A DNA stretch of 37,265 nucleotides from Mucilaginibacter dorajii (GCF_024808255.1 NZ_JANTYS010000039.1:1-37265); one strand, 5' to 3'; positions 24,479-33,245 are shown, counted from the stretch's first letter. Program-made: numbers and translations. The notes: a model not told the origin generated them from the sequence alone.

Positions 24479-26908
24479 CTATTCCGACCGTAGGCTTTTC
24501 ACCGGGTTTGCACTCGCTGCTTTGATAGATTGAAAGCTGATGGTTACAAAAGCGATCAATACGGCAATAATGCCCGCCATAACAAACACCCACCATTGAA
24601 TGTTAATGCGAAAGGCAAAATCAAGCAGCCACTTGTTCATGGAGTACCAGGCTATGGGCAACGCGATTATTGACGCGATGAATACCAGTTTCAAAAAGTC
24701 TTTAGATAGTTCGGTTACTATTTGCGGGATACTGGCACCCAATACCTTGCGTACCCCTATCTCCTTAACCCTTTGCGAAATGGTAAATGCCGACAGCCCA
24801 AATAAACCTAAGCAAGCAATAAATATGGCGATGAAGGAAAATATGGTGAACAGCGTACCTTGTTGCTGCTCACTATCGTAAAGCTGCTGAAATTTCTCAT
24901 CCAAAAAGGTATATTCAAATGGCCTTTCGGGCTGATATTTTTTCCACGCCTGTTCAAGGGTGCTGATGGCCGACTGTACGTGATTACCGTCAATTTTAAC
25001 AGACATCCGACCATAATTACTATTGGCAAATGAAGGCATGCGCATTAACAGTGGGATAATGTTTTGGTGCAACGATTCGAAATGAAAATCATTAACCACC
25101 CCTATCACCTTTCCATTAGTGCCGCCGTAGCTTATCTCCTTGCCAATGGCGCTTTCCGGCGTCTTCCAACCCAATACTTTTGATGCTGCTACATTGATCA
25201 CGTAGTTGTTGGTATCGGTACCAAAATCTTTTGAAAAATTGCGCCCGGCAGCCATTTTCATCCCGTAAGTTGGTATAAAGCTATAATCGGTATTGATATA
25301 TTTGACGGCGGCCTTAACTGGCTGTAAAGCGCCACCCTGCATCACCTGTATACCCTGATCGTCCAATAAACGGCCAGATGGGATCCGTGACGAGCGGCCT
25401 ACATCTTTTATATTGCCATCCCGCATTACCTCGTTTCTAAAGGCATCAAATTGGCTTGGGTTAAAGGCATTGCCCATGGTTAGCAGGTGATCTTTACTAA
25501 AACCAAGCGACTTTTGCTGCATATAACGCAATTGCTGGAAAACAATGGTAGTGGCTACAATAAGGATTATAGAGATGGAAAACTGCAATACAACCAATAC
25601 CTTACGGAACGAGATATTACCCGAACCCACTTTAAGGATTCCTTTTAAAACTTTGATAGGTTTAAATGACGACATGAAAATTGCCGGGTAAATGCCGCTA
25701 ATGATGCCTATAACAAACGGCATCGCAATAATAACAAGGATGATTTGAGGTTGGTATAAACTATTGAATGATAATTGCAACCCCGAGAATTTATTAATCA
25801 ATGGCATGATGAGCCATGTGATGCCCAAAGCCAATATCAACGAAAACGCCGTGATGAGCACCGATTCGCTTAAAAACTGGGTGATGATCTCTTTTTGCTG
25901 TGCTCCAATTACCTTGCGGATGCCGATTTCCTTGGCCCTTAGGGTTGACCTGGCTGTAGACAGGTTCATATAGTTGATACAGGCAATCAGCAATATAAAT
26001 AAAGCAATTGCCGAAAATATGTAAACCCTTTTGATATCGCCGTTTTGCTCCAACTCATCATCAAGGTGTGAGTTTAGGTGAATATCTAACAACTTTTGAA
26101 AATGCAGTTTACTAAATTTCGATTCCCTGAAGTTGGCAGGCTGACCTGGGAAATGAACGTACTTATCCAAAAACGCAGGGAATTGCGCCGCAACATGATC
26201 AACATTATAACCTTTAGGAAACAAAAGATAGGTAAAAAACGAATTGTTGCCCCAGTTGGTTTCAAGGCCCTTTTTGCCGTAAATAGCGCTATCATTTAAG
26301 GTGTTAAAAGATAAAAGCAATTGTGGGTGCAGCTGCGCATTGGCCGGGAAGGGTTCAAAAATACCAGTAACTTTAAAGTTATATTGGTTATCAAACCTAA
26401 ACTCTTTATTCATCGGATCTTCGTTACCAAAATATTTGCGGGCCATCTCTGGGGTAAGCATAACGCTAAAAGGCTCGGCCAGGGCGGTCTTGGGGTCACC
26501 TTGAATGGTTTTCACACTAAAAAGGTCGAAGAGGTTTTCGTCGGCAAAATAGGAACCCTTTTCGTTAAACAGCTTATCTTTATAACGGATCACCACATCG
26601 CCATTTGACAAAATACGGGTAACCTTTTTAATATCCGGGAACTCGTTTTTTAACAACGGCCCAAAAGGTGGTGCTACAGCGCCCAGGTGTAAATTATCTA
26701 TCCCATCTGCAGTATTAAAACTACGTGTTACCCGATAAATATCATCTGCATTGGCGTTAAACTTATCGTAGCTTAACTCATTAACCACATATACCACAAT
26801 AAGCAGGCAGCAGGTTAAGCCAATGGTTAACCCAAATATGTTGATGAATGAAATAAATTTGTGCCGGGTAATATTCCGCAAAGCACTCCGTAAATAATTC
26901 CTGATCAT
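24479..26908 (-). CDS. FtsX/MacB-like ABC transporter permease (P10)
   Basis: 809-residue two-domain FtsX permease. TM1 about 18-42, core domain 1 to about 290 with FGNEDPMNK near 160, TM2 296-318, coupling motif RAKEIGIRK from 324, TM3-TM5, core domain 2, second motif RVKEIGVRK from 713, tail NPVKSLRSE. TAR group, most like P11: both have NGDI..VYIF before TM2 and an EQQ.G..FT.FS segment before TM6. The ATG at 26908 gives MIRNYLRSALRN, as in P7. Probably second gene of the P11-P7 unit. No nucleotide-binding domain. Substrate unknown. Confidence 0.95.
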   Translation of the reverse strand: MIRNYLRSALRNITRHKFISFINIFGLTIGLTCCLLIVVYVVNELSYDKFNANADDIYRVTRSFNTADGIDNLHLGAVAPPFGPLLKNEFPDIKKVTRILSNGDVVIRYKDKLFNEKGSYFADENLFDLFSVKTIQGDPKTALAEPFSVMLTPEMARKYFGNEDPMNKEFRFDNQYNFKVTGIFEPFPANAQLHPQLLLSFNTLNDSAIYGKKGLETNWGNNSFFTYLLFPKGYNVDHVAAQFPAFLDKYVHFPGQPANFRESKFSKLHFQKLLDIHLNSHLDDELEQNGDIKRVYIFSAIALFILLIACINYMNLSTARSTLRAKEIGIRKVIGAQQKEIITQFLSESVLITAFSLILALGITWLIMPLINKFSGLQLSFNSLYQPQIILVIIAMPFVIGIISGIYPAIFMSSFKPIKVLKGILKVGSGNISFRKVLVVLQFSISIILIVATTIVFQQLRYMQQKSLGFSKDHLLTMGNAFNPSQFDAFRNEVMRDGNIKDVGRSSRIPSGRLLDDQGIQVMQGGALQPVKAAVKYINTDYSFIPTYGMKMAAGRNFSKDFGTDTNNYVINVAASKVLGWKTPESAIGKEISYGGTNGKVIGVVNDFHFESLHQNIIPLLMRMPSFANSNYGRMSVKIDGNHVQSAISTLEQAWKKYQPERPFEYTFLDEKFQQLYDSEQQQGTLFTIFSFIAIFIACLGLFGLSAFTISQRVKEIGVRKVLGASIPQIVTELSKDFLKLVFIASIIALPIAWYSMNKWLLDFAFRINIQWWVFVMAGIIAVLIAFVTISFQSIKAASANPVKSLRSE

Positions 26909-26919
26909 AACAGTATTTT

Positions 26920-26971
26920 AAAATTCTAAATCCTAAAAAAATAAACTCTAAAAGCTAAACTCTAAATCCCC
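26920..26971. repeat. TCTAAAT/TCTAAAA heptamer repeat upstream of P10
   Basis: Imperfect run (TTCTAAATCCTAAAA, CTCTAAAAGC, TAAACTCTAAATCC) of the same family as 21790-21857, just upstream of the P10 start. Confidence 0.65.
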
Positions 26972-27013
26972 CCAAAATAAAGTCAGCCCCTTTTGCAAGG
27001 TTGTCAAACTATT

Positions 27014-27051
27014 CACCAATGAACTTATAAACGAGTGAACCAATGAACCAA
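27014..27051. repeat. AATGAAC octamer repeat beside P11 stop
   Basis: CCAATGAACTTATAAACG, then AGTGAACCAATGAACCAA, ending at the base before the P11 stop codon; same family as 19281-19316. Confidence 0.65.
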
Positions 27052-29475
27052 CTACTCGTTCCTTAAACTTTTCACCGGGTTAGCTAATGCTGCTTTAACC
27101 GATTGAAAACTGATGGTTATTGCTGCCACCAATAGAGCAATCGCTCCGGCAACTAAAAATACCCACCATTGAATGCTTATCCTGTAGGCAAAATCCTGTA
27201 GCCACTTATTCATGGCGTACCAGGCCACCGGGAAGGCAATTAATGATGCAATTACTATCAGCTTTAAAAATTCCTGTGATAACATAGTAGTTATACTACC
27301 GGTTGAAGCGCCCAATACTTTACGGATACCGATCTCTTTGATCCTTAACCTGATCATATAAGCTGCAAGGCCAAATAAGCCTAAACAAGCTATGATTAAG
27401 GCTACTACAGAAAACACAGTAAATATTTTGCCGGTTTGTTGTTCAGCGGCATATAACGATGCAAATTGCTCGTCAAGAAATGAGTAGCTGAATGGCGCAT
27501 CGGTTTTAAAATCATCATACTGTGATTTGATATCTGCCAACAGCGCTTTTATATTGGAGGTTTTTACCTTCAGCAAAATATTATTGGTACTGTGACCAGA
27601 TAGCAACATCAATGGCGCTATCTTTTGCTTGGTGGATGCGTAATGAAAATCCTGCATCACGCCTACTACGGTATATTTCGATTTGGCCGACCGCACTATG
27701 GTTTTGCCTATCGGATCGGCATCGCCCCAGCCCAGGTCCCTAACCAGGGCTTCATTTACAACTACAGACATAGAATCGCCAGGGAATGAAGGATAAAAGT
27801 TTCGGCCCTTTAAAACTTTTACACCAAGAGTAGGCAGGTATGTATCATCAACGTGATATATATTAGTATGAATGCCCGCGTGATTACCGTTTTTATCAAA
27901 TTCTTTGGCTGCAATTTCGGTACCATCCACACCGCTGATATTGCCTGGTACACTGCTTGATATGGTGGCATTTGTTATTTGCGGATTGCGCAACAGCTGC
28001 TGCCTGAAGGCGTCGATATTAGTACCCAGTGTATAAGTGTCATTAAGCACCAAAACCTGGTCTTTATCGTACCCTAACTTTTTGTTTTGCATGTAATGTA
28101 ATTGCTGGTACACCACAAAAGTTGCAATGATGAGTAGCGTAGATACAAAGAACTGGAATATGATAAGTCCGCTGCGCAAGTAATTGGTAGTTGCGGGTTT
28201 ATTGCTTCCCCCACCCCCTTTCAACACACTGATGATATTGAATCCCGAAAGCACAAACGCAGGGTAAATACCCGCGATAATACCTACAACAAATGCCAGT
28301 AAAAATTCAACAGCCAAAGCCTTGTAGTTAAGGAAGGAACTAAACTCAATATGTTTAAGTGAAAGGCCATTAAATAAAGGCAACAATAAATAAACAAGCA
28401 TTAAGGCCAGCACCATCGCACCCGAAGTAAGCAGTACGGATTCGGTCAGGAACTGCGAGATCAATCCGCTTTTTTCTGAACCTAACACTTTGCGAATGCC
28501 TACTTCCTTTGATCGTTTGGCAGAACTCGCTATAGATAAGTTGGTGAAGTTGATACAGGCCAGCATCAATATAAATATAGCCAGCGCAGTAAATATGTAT
28601 ACATAATGAATATCGCCATTTGGTTCTACCTCATATTTGGTATTGGAGTGCAGGTGTATAGCTGTTAAAGGCTGTAAAAAAAACATAAAGGTATTTACGG
28701 ATTTACCGGCCTCGGCCATGCTTACACCCATATCATGTGCTATTTCGGGAACTACAAATTTGCGAACCAAATCTGGAAATGAGGCCTCCAGCTTTTTAGC
28801 GCTGGCACCGGAGTTAAGTTTTATATAGGTAAAATATCCGAGGTTGCTCCAGGTTTGTGAGCGGTTATCAACAAAAGGCGCAAGGTTTAAAAACGCGTCG
28901 CCATGGAAATGCGAATTATCCGGCACCTTATCAATTACACCCGTAACCTTATAAGGATCGTGCCCAACAAGGAGTGATTTACCGATTACTGATTCAGTAC
29001 CGAAATATTTTTTTGCAAACGCGCTGGTTATTACCATGGTTCGCGGCTCGTTCAGGCAGGTTTTGATATCGCCGTCAATCAAGGGGATCGAAAACATTTG
29101 TAAAAAGTTGGCATCTACCAGTTGTAGATGCTCTTCTTTAAACTGTTTGTCATTGTATTTAACAAAAACAGGTCCGCGGCGGCCAATTCTTGTTACCTGG
29201 TTAATTTCGGGGTATTGATCTTTCATCCCTTTGGCAACAGCCACATCAACCATAGGATACTCTATTGTACCGTTATTTTCGATGGTACGTAAGCCAACCC
29301 GATAGATCTGATCTGCCTGTGCAGCGTATCTGTCATAACTTAACTCGCTGTAAACGTATGCCGTTATCAGCATACAGCAAGCCAGCCCTACCGATAGGCC
29401 AAATACATTGATAAATGAAAATATCCTGTTACGTTTTAAACTACGCCAGGCAGTTTTAATGTAGTTTTTAAGCAT
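27052..29475 (-). CDS. FtsX/MacB-like ABC transporter permease (P11), head of block P11-P7
   Basis: 807 residues from the ATG at 29475, which gives the family N-terminus MLKNYIKTAWRSLKRN; the frame is open 14 codons further, but that extension has no counterpart in paralogues. TM1 about 19-43, core domain 1 to about 285, TM2 291-314, coupling motif RSKEVGIRK from 321, TM3-TM5, a GGGGS linker before TM5, core domain 2, second motif RIKEIGIRK from 711, tail NPVKSLRNE. NLSIAS replaces NLSTAR after TM2. First gene of the array in transcription order. It carries the upstream module (18-mer 25-42 nt before the ATG, paired sites about 94 nt before it) that only P4 shares. Confidence 0.95.
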   Translation of the reverse strand: MLKNYIKTAWRSLKRNRIFSFINVFGLSVGLACCMLITAYVYSELSYDRYAAQADQIYRVGLRTIENNGTIEYPMVDVAVAKGMKDQYPEINQVTRIGRRGPVFVKYNDKQFKEEHLQLVDANFLQMFSIPLIDGDIKTCLNEPRTMVITSAFAKKYFGTESVIGKSLLVGHDPYKVTGVIDKVPDNSHFHGDAFLNLAPFVDNRSQTWSNLGYFTYIKLNSGASAKKLEASFPDLVRKFVVPEIAHDMGVSMAEAGKSVNTFMFFLQPLTAIHLHSNTKYEVEPNGDIHYVYIFTALAIFILMLACINFTNLSIASSAKRSKEVGIRKVLGSEKSGLISQFLTESVLLTSGAMVLALMLVYLLLPLFNGLSLKHIEFSSFLNYKALAVEFLLAFVVGIIAGIYPAFVLSGFNIISVLKGGGGSNKPATTNYLRSGLIIFQFFVSTLLIIATFVVYQQLHYMQNKKLGYDKDQVLVLNDTYTLGTNIDAFRQQLLRNPQITNATISSSVPGNISGVDGTEIAAKEFDKNGNHAGIHTNIYHVDDTYLPTLGVKVLKGRNFYPSFPGDSMSVVVNEALVRDLGWGDADPIGKTIVRSAKSKYTVVGVMQDFHYASTKQKIAPLMLLSGHSTNNILLKVKTSNIKALLADIKSQYDDFKTDAPFSYSFLDEQFASLYAAEQQTGKIFTVFSVVALIIACLGLFGLAAYMIRLRIKEIGIRKVLGASTGSITTMLSQEFLKLIVIASLIAFPVAWYAMNKWLQDFAYRISIQWWVFLVAGAIALLVAAITISFQSVKAALANPVKSLRNE

Positions 29476-29499
29476 TGTGATGTAATTACGCTTTACTAC

Positions 29500-29517
29500 G
29501 TTTAAAATACATACCAA
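29500..29517 (-). promoter_or_regulatory. candidate sigma-54-like promoter of P11
   Basis: On the minus strand TTGGTATGTATTTTAAAC, 25-42 nt before the P11 ATG, matches the P4 element in 13 of 18 bases at the same offset. The -12 GC of sigma-54 promoters is replaced by AA. Just upstream, TTTG-N18-TATAATTG would also suit the primary sigma factor. Confidence 0.45.
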
Positions 29518-29568
29518 TTATATAAAACATTAATAATCAACAAATTAAATAAACCATTGATTTACAAC

Positions 29569-29607
29569 TGTACGCAAGCGTAACAATGGGTGTACGGTTA
29601 CGATACA
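29569..29607. promoter_or_regulatory. paired upstream operator sites of P11
   Basis: Two 17-nt sites, TGTACGCAAGCGTAACA (29569-29585) and TGTACGGTTACGATACA (29591-29607), start 22 nt apart. Over the common 38 nt they match the P4 pair in 29 positions without gaps. TACGC-AA-GCGTA within the first site is a dyad. A separate small dyad GTGTCA/TGACAC follows at 29608-29627. Confidence 0.6.
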
Positions 29608-29650
29608 GTGTCAAAGCTGAATGACACGTCCTGAAATAGCTATACCGAAA

Positions 29651-29674
29651 GCTGAAGGCTTAAAGCTAAAAGCC
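29651..29674. repeat. AGCTTAA-type heptamer repeat
   Basis: About three imperfect period-7 units (GCTGAAG, GCTTAAA, GCTAAAA, GCC) between the P11 upstream sites and the terminator of the next gene. Confidence 0.45.
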
Positions 29675-29695
29675 ATTGAGTAACTTGAAAACCAT

Positions 29696-29726
29696 AAAGG
29701 GCCTGTTGTAATACAACAAGCCCTTT
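29696..29726 (-). terminator. terminator of the beta-repeat protein gene
   Basis: A 14-bp stem (AAAGGGCTTGTTGT with ACAACAGGCCCTTT, one G-T pair) around a 3-nt loop begins 24 nt after the stop of the 340-residue protein gene. The T-run after it is short and broken. Confidence 0.7.
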
Positions 29727-29749
29727 AAATCAATATCTTACAGTACCGG

Positions 29750-30772
29750 TTAGTTCAAATCAAGATTGATGCGGTTGCCTCTCACTTCTACAGTCGGGCC
29801 ACCGCCATTTAATTTGCCATCTATTTTTTCCCTTTCTTTGGTACCGCTAAAATTCGATGCAAAATTAGCTTCTACCCTATCACCACGCAGATCAAGATTT
29901 AAGCCTTGTTTGCCTGGCAACGAGATGTTAACGTTACCACTCACATCAACTTTTACATATTTACCTACACTGTTAAATTGTGCATGAAAGCTACCGCCGC
30001 TGGTTGAGGCATCAAGCGCACAAGCCAATTGGGTAAGGTTAATGCTACCACCACTTGTGCCTGTTTTAAACTCACCTGCTATGTTGCTGGCAGTGATGCT
30101 ACCACCACTGGTATTTGCATTAATGGTGCCTTTTAAATCGGTAAGACGTAATGAACCGCCAGATGTTTCCAGGTGAATACTGCCGTTACAGTTACTGGCC
30201 TCAATGCTGCCACCACTGGTTTCCAGGTTAATGTTTGAGCCCGAATTGCTTACATGAATGCTGCCGCCACTGGTTTCGCCTTTAATGGTGCCTGTTAACT
30301 TATCTACATGCAAACTACCACCACTGGTTTCAAATTTTTCGTTACCGCTCAGGTTATCCAGGTGAATGCTGCCACCGCTGGTTTCCAGGTTGGTGTTTAC
30401 CTGTTTAGGTACATATACTTTAAAACCGATACTTAAAGAGTTTCTCCAGTTTGAGAAATTATGTTTATTTTTTGCCGTGGCATGAACTTCGCCACCATTA
30501 ACGGTTACACTCAGCTCATAATTTTGCAGGCGTTTTTCAATTTCTTCTTTCGATATATCGCCGTTCCCATTATTTCCCTGGATATAAACTTCAACACGGG
30601 GCTGCTCGCTGGCGTCGCCGCTCACGCTGATGCTGCCGCCGGATGTATTAACAAATACATCCTTAATACCAGCACCAGATAAAGATTTGGTCATGTATGG
30701 GGTTTTGGAGTTCTGTGCGAAAGCAACACAGCTTTGGCAAGCCACAAAAAGTAATAGTAAGTGCTTTTTCAT
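29750..30772 (-). CDS. exported DUF4097/auto-adhesin-like beta-repeat protein
   Basis: 340 residues with a signal peptide (about 1-20, ending VAFAQ), so periplasmic or surface-exposed. The centre is built of an 18-residue repeat: TSGGS occurs at 43 and then at 131, 149, 167, 185, 203, 221, 239 and 257, exactly 18 apart. The pattern (E/N/G)-TSGGS-(I/L)-x-hydrophobic fits stacked rungs of a beta-solenoid as in DUF4097 / putative auto-transporter adhesin (GIN-type) proteins. The C-terminus (to ...NRINLDLN) looks like a cap. No anchor or type IX sorting domain is visible. It stands alone between two terminators. A structural or adhesive role is family-based; no enzyme motif is seen. Confidence 0.85.
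   Translation of the reverse strand: MKKHLLLLFVACQSCVAFAQNSKTPYMTKSLSGAGIKDVFVNTSGGSISVSGDASEQPRVEVYIQGNNGNGDISKEEIEKRLQNYELSVTVNGGEVHATAKNKHNFSNWRNSLSIGFKVYVPKQVNTNLETSGGSIHLDNLSGNEKFETSGGSLHVDKLTGTIKGETSGGSIHVSNSGSNINLETSGGSIEASNCNGSIHLETSGGSLRLTDLKGTINANTSGGSITASNIAGEFKTGTSGGSINLTQLACALDASTSGGSFHAQFNSVGKYVKVDVSGNVNISLPGKQGLNLDLRGDRVEANFASNFSGTKEREKIDGKLNGGGPTVEVRGNRINLDLN
29978..30385 (-). repeat. 54-bp coding tandem repeat
   Basis: This encodes the eight consecutive 18-residue TSGGS units of the beta-repeat protein. The units are diverged at the DNA level but strictly in register. Confidence 0.8.
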
Positions 30773-30836
30773 AATTTTAGTCTATTTTGGTAATAAGACA
30801 ACAATAATTAAGAATAAGTTGCATCAAAAACAAAAT

Positions 30837-30865
30837 AAAAAAAGCCTCACCTAAACGGCGAAGCT
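30837..30865 (-). terminator. terminator downstream of the ThuA operon
   Basis: On the minus strand AGCTTCGCC and GGTGAGGCT form a 9-bp stem (two G-T pairs) with loop GTTTA, followed by seven T. It lies about 175 nt after the 262-residue ThuA gene and separates it from the beta-repeat gene. The stretch 30866-31038 shows nothing else. Confidence 0.65.
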
Positions 30866-31038
30866 ATCATGGGCACAAAAAACAAAAAATAAAATACGAA
30901 TAATCCTTTTCAAAGAAAGGGCCCCATCCTGCCATCTCCAAAGGCTAACCCTTACCCAAATCTTGCAAATCCCGAAAACCGTTTATACTTACCTGAAGCA
31001 GGGATCTATTTTTATCCAAATATCAGTCGTGACTCACT

Positions 31039-31827
31039 TTATTTAAATTTTCTGTAAGGGGTAGCTTTTATAGAGAATTGGTTGAGGCCCAACCACAACA
31101 CCGCATTCTCAAACAATTTATTCTGCACGGTCGAGGTAAATATCATATCACCATGCCCCATGTTGATGTACAGCATTTTGTATTTGGTATTTGTCCACAC
31201 CACAGGGATATCACCTTCACGAATGATATCTTTTTTACCCAGCGGGTAGTTTGCAGGATCGAGCGTTAACAAAACTTTCACGTCTTTATTTAGCCTGGGG
31301 TTGGGCAGCCAGCCGTACCATTCATTAATGGGCGATGTAAAATGGACTGGGATACCTTTGGTTACAGGATGCCCGGCATCGTCAACAATCAATTTGGCAG
31401 GTAACGGCGGCCAGCTATTATTATAAAAAACAGCACTCCCCAAAAAACTTACAAACCAAGGCCAATGGGTATCCTTATCATTATAGCCTGCCACGTGAAA
31501 GCCTAACCAGGCACCGCCGTTGTTCATGTACTTTTCAAAGGCAGACCGCTGCAATTCATTCTGCGGAAAATCATTAAGCCAAACAACCAGCTGGTATTTC
31601 TTAAGATATTCGTCGTTTACGTTTTTCCAATTAGTGGTGGTATCAAATGCAAAGCCATCTTTTTTAGCCAGATCTGTAAACCATTTGATGGCATCGTTGG
31701 CAAAATCAACATGGTCCGATTCTACCGTGGTAGTATAAAGCACTAATACTTTGAACTTAGGCGTTTGGGCATACGTCTGTGCAAATAACAAAACGGCTAT
31801 TGCCGTGGCTAAAAATTTCTTCAACAT
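31039..31827 (-). CDS. exported ThuA-like domain protein (A)
   Basis: 262 residues from the ATG at 31827. A GTG two codons upstream is open, but the ATG gives the clean signal peptide MLKKFLATAIAVLLFAQ. ThuA-like fold (PF06283, class I glutamine-amidotransferase-like): KVLVLYTT near the start, LVVWLND, a GGAWLGFHVAGY turn, PVVWTNTKYKMLYINMGHGD and a final helix ENAVLWLGLNQF. The amidotransferase Cys is not apparent at the turn. ThuA relatives are linked to trehalose and keto-sugar metabolism, and this one is probably periplasmic. Last gene of a three-gene operon, 20 nt after ThuA protein B. It is the most divergent of the three. Confidence 0.85.
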   Translation of the reverse strand: MLKKFLATAIAVLLFAQTYAQTPKFKVLVLYTTTVESDHVDFANDAIKWFTDLAKKDGFAFDTTTNWKNVNDEYLKKYQLVVWLNDFPQNELQRSAFEKYMNNGGAWLGFHVAGYNDKDTHWPWFVSFLGSAVFYNNSWPPLPAKLIVDDAGHPVTKGIPVHFTSPINEWYGWLPNPRLNKDVKVLLTLDPANYPLGKKDIIREGDIPVVWTNTKYKMLYINMGHGDMIFTSTVQNKLFENAVLWLGLNQFSIKATPYRKFK

Positions 31828-31847
31828 GTTCACGTTTTAAATATCTA

Positions 31848-32600
31848 TTAATTACCCGCCGCCCAAAAAATAGCGTTAGTTACCAATTTAACCCAGGCGG
31901 GATTATCCAGCAGGTTTGGCGAGTGCCCCATAAAAATATAAACGTTGCGGGCCTTAACATGCTCGTTAGTCCACACCACCGGGTGATCACCCATTTTTAC
32001 ATCGCCTTGCGGTTCGTAAGTTTTTTCGTCAACACTGGCGAGTACATGCACATTTGGCCGCGGACTTTTATCGTATGTATACCACTCTTCCTGCTGAATA
32101 ATGAAAGAAGCAGGTACATCCTTCATTACCGGGTGCTGCTTATCCTCCACATTTACCTGTCCTTTGGCAAAAGTTGCTATATAAGCCTTCCAGCTAATGC
32201 CGCCCATAAAGTTGGAGAACCACTGCCATTCATGAAAGCCATCAAATTCGCCCAAAAGTGTAGCATGGTGAAAACCTACCCAGCCACCTCTACCCTCGTC
32301 AATATATTTCTGAAAAGCCGCCACAGATTTATCCGTCCAGGCATATGGTGCATAATCCAGTTGCAAAAAAAGCTGGTAATGGCTTAAAAACTCATCATCA
32401 ATTTTATCGGTGTTTTGAATATAATCTACCGTAAAGCCGTTATCAGCAGCCAGTTTATCCAGCCACACTTTGGCCCGTTTGGAAAATTCAATATGATGAC
32501 CGCCGTTTTCATACAAAGCCAGCACTTTAAAATGTTTGGTATTGGCCTGGATGTGAACTGCTGCTAAAAGCGCAGCTACCAATAATAATATTTTTTTCAT
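31848..32600 (-). CDS. exported ThuA-like domain protein (B)
   Basis: 250 residues with a signal peptide (MKKILLLVAALLAAVHIQA). ThuA-like motifs in order: FKVLALYENGGHH near 24, LFLQLDYAPY, GGWVGFHHATLLGEFDG, WQWFSNFMGG, VNVEDKQHPVMKDVP, EEWYTYDKSPRPNVHVLASVDE, GDHPVVWTNEHVKARNVYIFMGHS, and a final TNAIFWAAGN. It is much closer to protein C (33336-34118) on the opposite strand than to protein A. Sugar-related role is inferred from the family. It starts 17 nt after the DUF4468 gene, so the three minus-strand genes probably share a transcript. Confidence 0.88.
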   Translation of the reverse strand: MKKILLLVAALLAAVHIQANTKHFKVLALYENGGHHIEFSKRAKVWLDKLAADNGFTVDYIQNTDKIDDEFLSHYQLFLQLDYAPYAWTDKSVAAFQKYIDEGRGGWVGFHHATLLGEFDGFHEWQWFSNFMGGISWKAYIATFAKGQVNVEDKQHPVMKDVPASFIIQQEEWYTYDKSPRPNVHVLASVDEKTYEPQGDVKMGDHPVVWTNEHVKARNVYIFMGHSPNLLDNPAWVKLVTNAIFWAAGN

Positions 32601-32617
32601 GAGGATAGGTTTGTGAC

Positions 32618-33163
32618 TTATTGATTGATGATTTGTTTTAAAGAAGCTATGATTTGCAAGGTACTTTGGTTAAGCCCCGCAAATAATGCTTTATCTTCTA
32701 CCGACCATGGATGTCCCTGCCTGTAATCCCACCAGCGATAAGAGATCTTGGAATATTCGTTACTGATGCCTCTTTCTATCGGTTTTTCAAAATAATTACC
32801 GGTTGTAATAGTGTAGCCACCATCGGTAATCAAAATAGTTACATCAAACTTTAGCCAGTAATAGTTACCGGTACTGCTGGTTATCACCTTAAACATACCT
32901 ACGCCCTTAATCTGTCCGCCTTTTTTATCGGCGCTGTAAAGGTTTTGTGGCTCATCTGGGAAAGTTTGGGCAAACCACTGTTCCGCCAGGCTAAAAACCT
33001 CATCCCTGCTTTTGTTTGTAGGGTATGATTGCTCATAAGTAATCTTACCGTTTTTCATAGGCAGATGAATAGTTGAAGTATCCTGCTGGGCGTAATTAAC
33101 AAGCGGCAATAGCATCCATGCTATAATAAACAACAGTTTGAATATTACTTTTTGTATAGTCAT
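32618..33163 (-). CDS. exported DUF4468 (TBP-like fold) protein
   Basis: 181 residues with a signal peptide (about 1-25, ending NYAQ). The pattern MKNGKITYEQSYPTNKSRDE, then a helix with AEQWFAQTF, then GGQIKGVGMFKV and FDVTILITDGGYTITTGNYF, matches DUF4468 domains of Bacteroidota. These have a TBP-like fold and no known activity. First gene of the operon with ThuA proteins B and A; divergent from ThuA protein C across a 172-nt intergenic region. The function is unknown and the family call rests on the pattern. Confidence 0.75.
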   Translation of the reverse strand: MTIQKVIFKLLFIIAWMLLPLVNYAQQDTSTIHLPMKNGKITYEQSYPTNKSRDEVFSLAEQWFAQTFPDEPQNLYSADKKGGQIKGVGMFKVITSSTGNYYWLKFDVTILITDGGYTITTGNYFEKPIERGISNEYSKISYRWWDYRQGHPWSVEDKALFAGLNQSTLQIIASLKQIINQ

Positions 33164-33245
33164 GAGTGGTAAAAGGTTTAAACAGATGGCTTATATCTGC
33201 ATTTCAAATATCATTATTAACAATTATAAACGATGGCTAAAATCG

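Noticed and set aside
2547..27051. Intergenic repeats as insertion-sequence ends
   Set aside because: No transposase gene, target-site duplication or long terminal repeats were seen; the elements are all under about 110 nt.
29476..29517. 14-codon N-terminal extension of P11
   Set aside because: The ATG at 29475 gives the conserved family N-terminus, and the extension overlaps the promoter-like 18-mer.
31779..32387. 202-codon open frame on the plus strand
   Set aside because: It lies antisense to ThuA-like proteins A and B and has no domain or conserved pattern.
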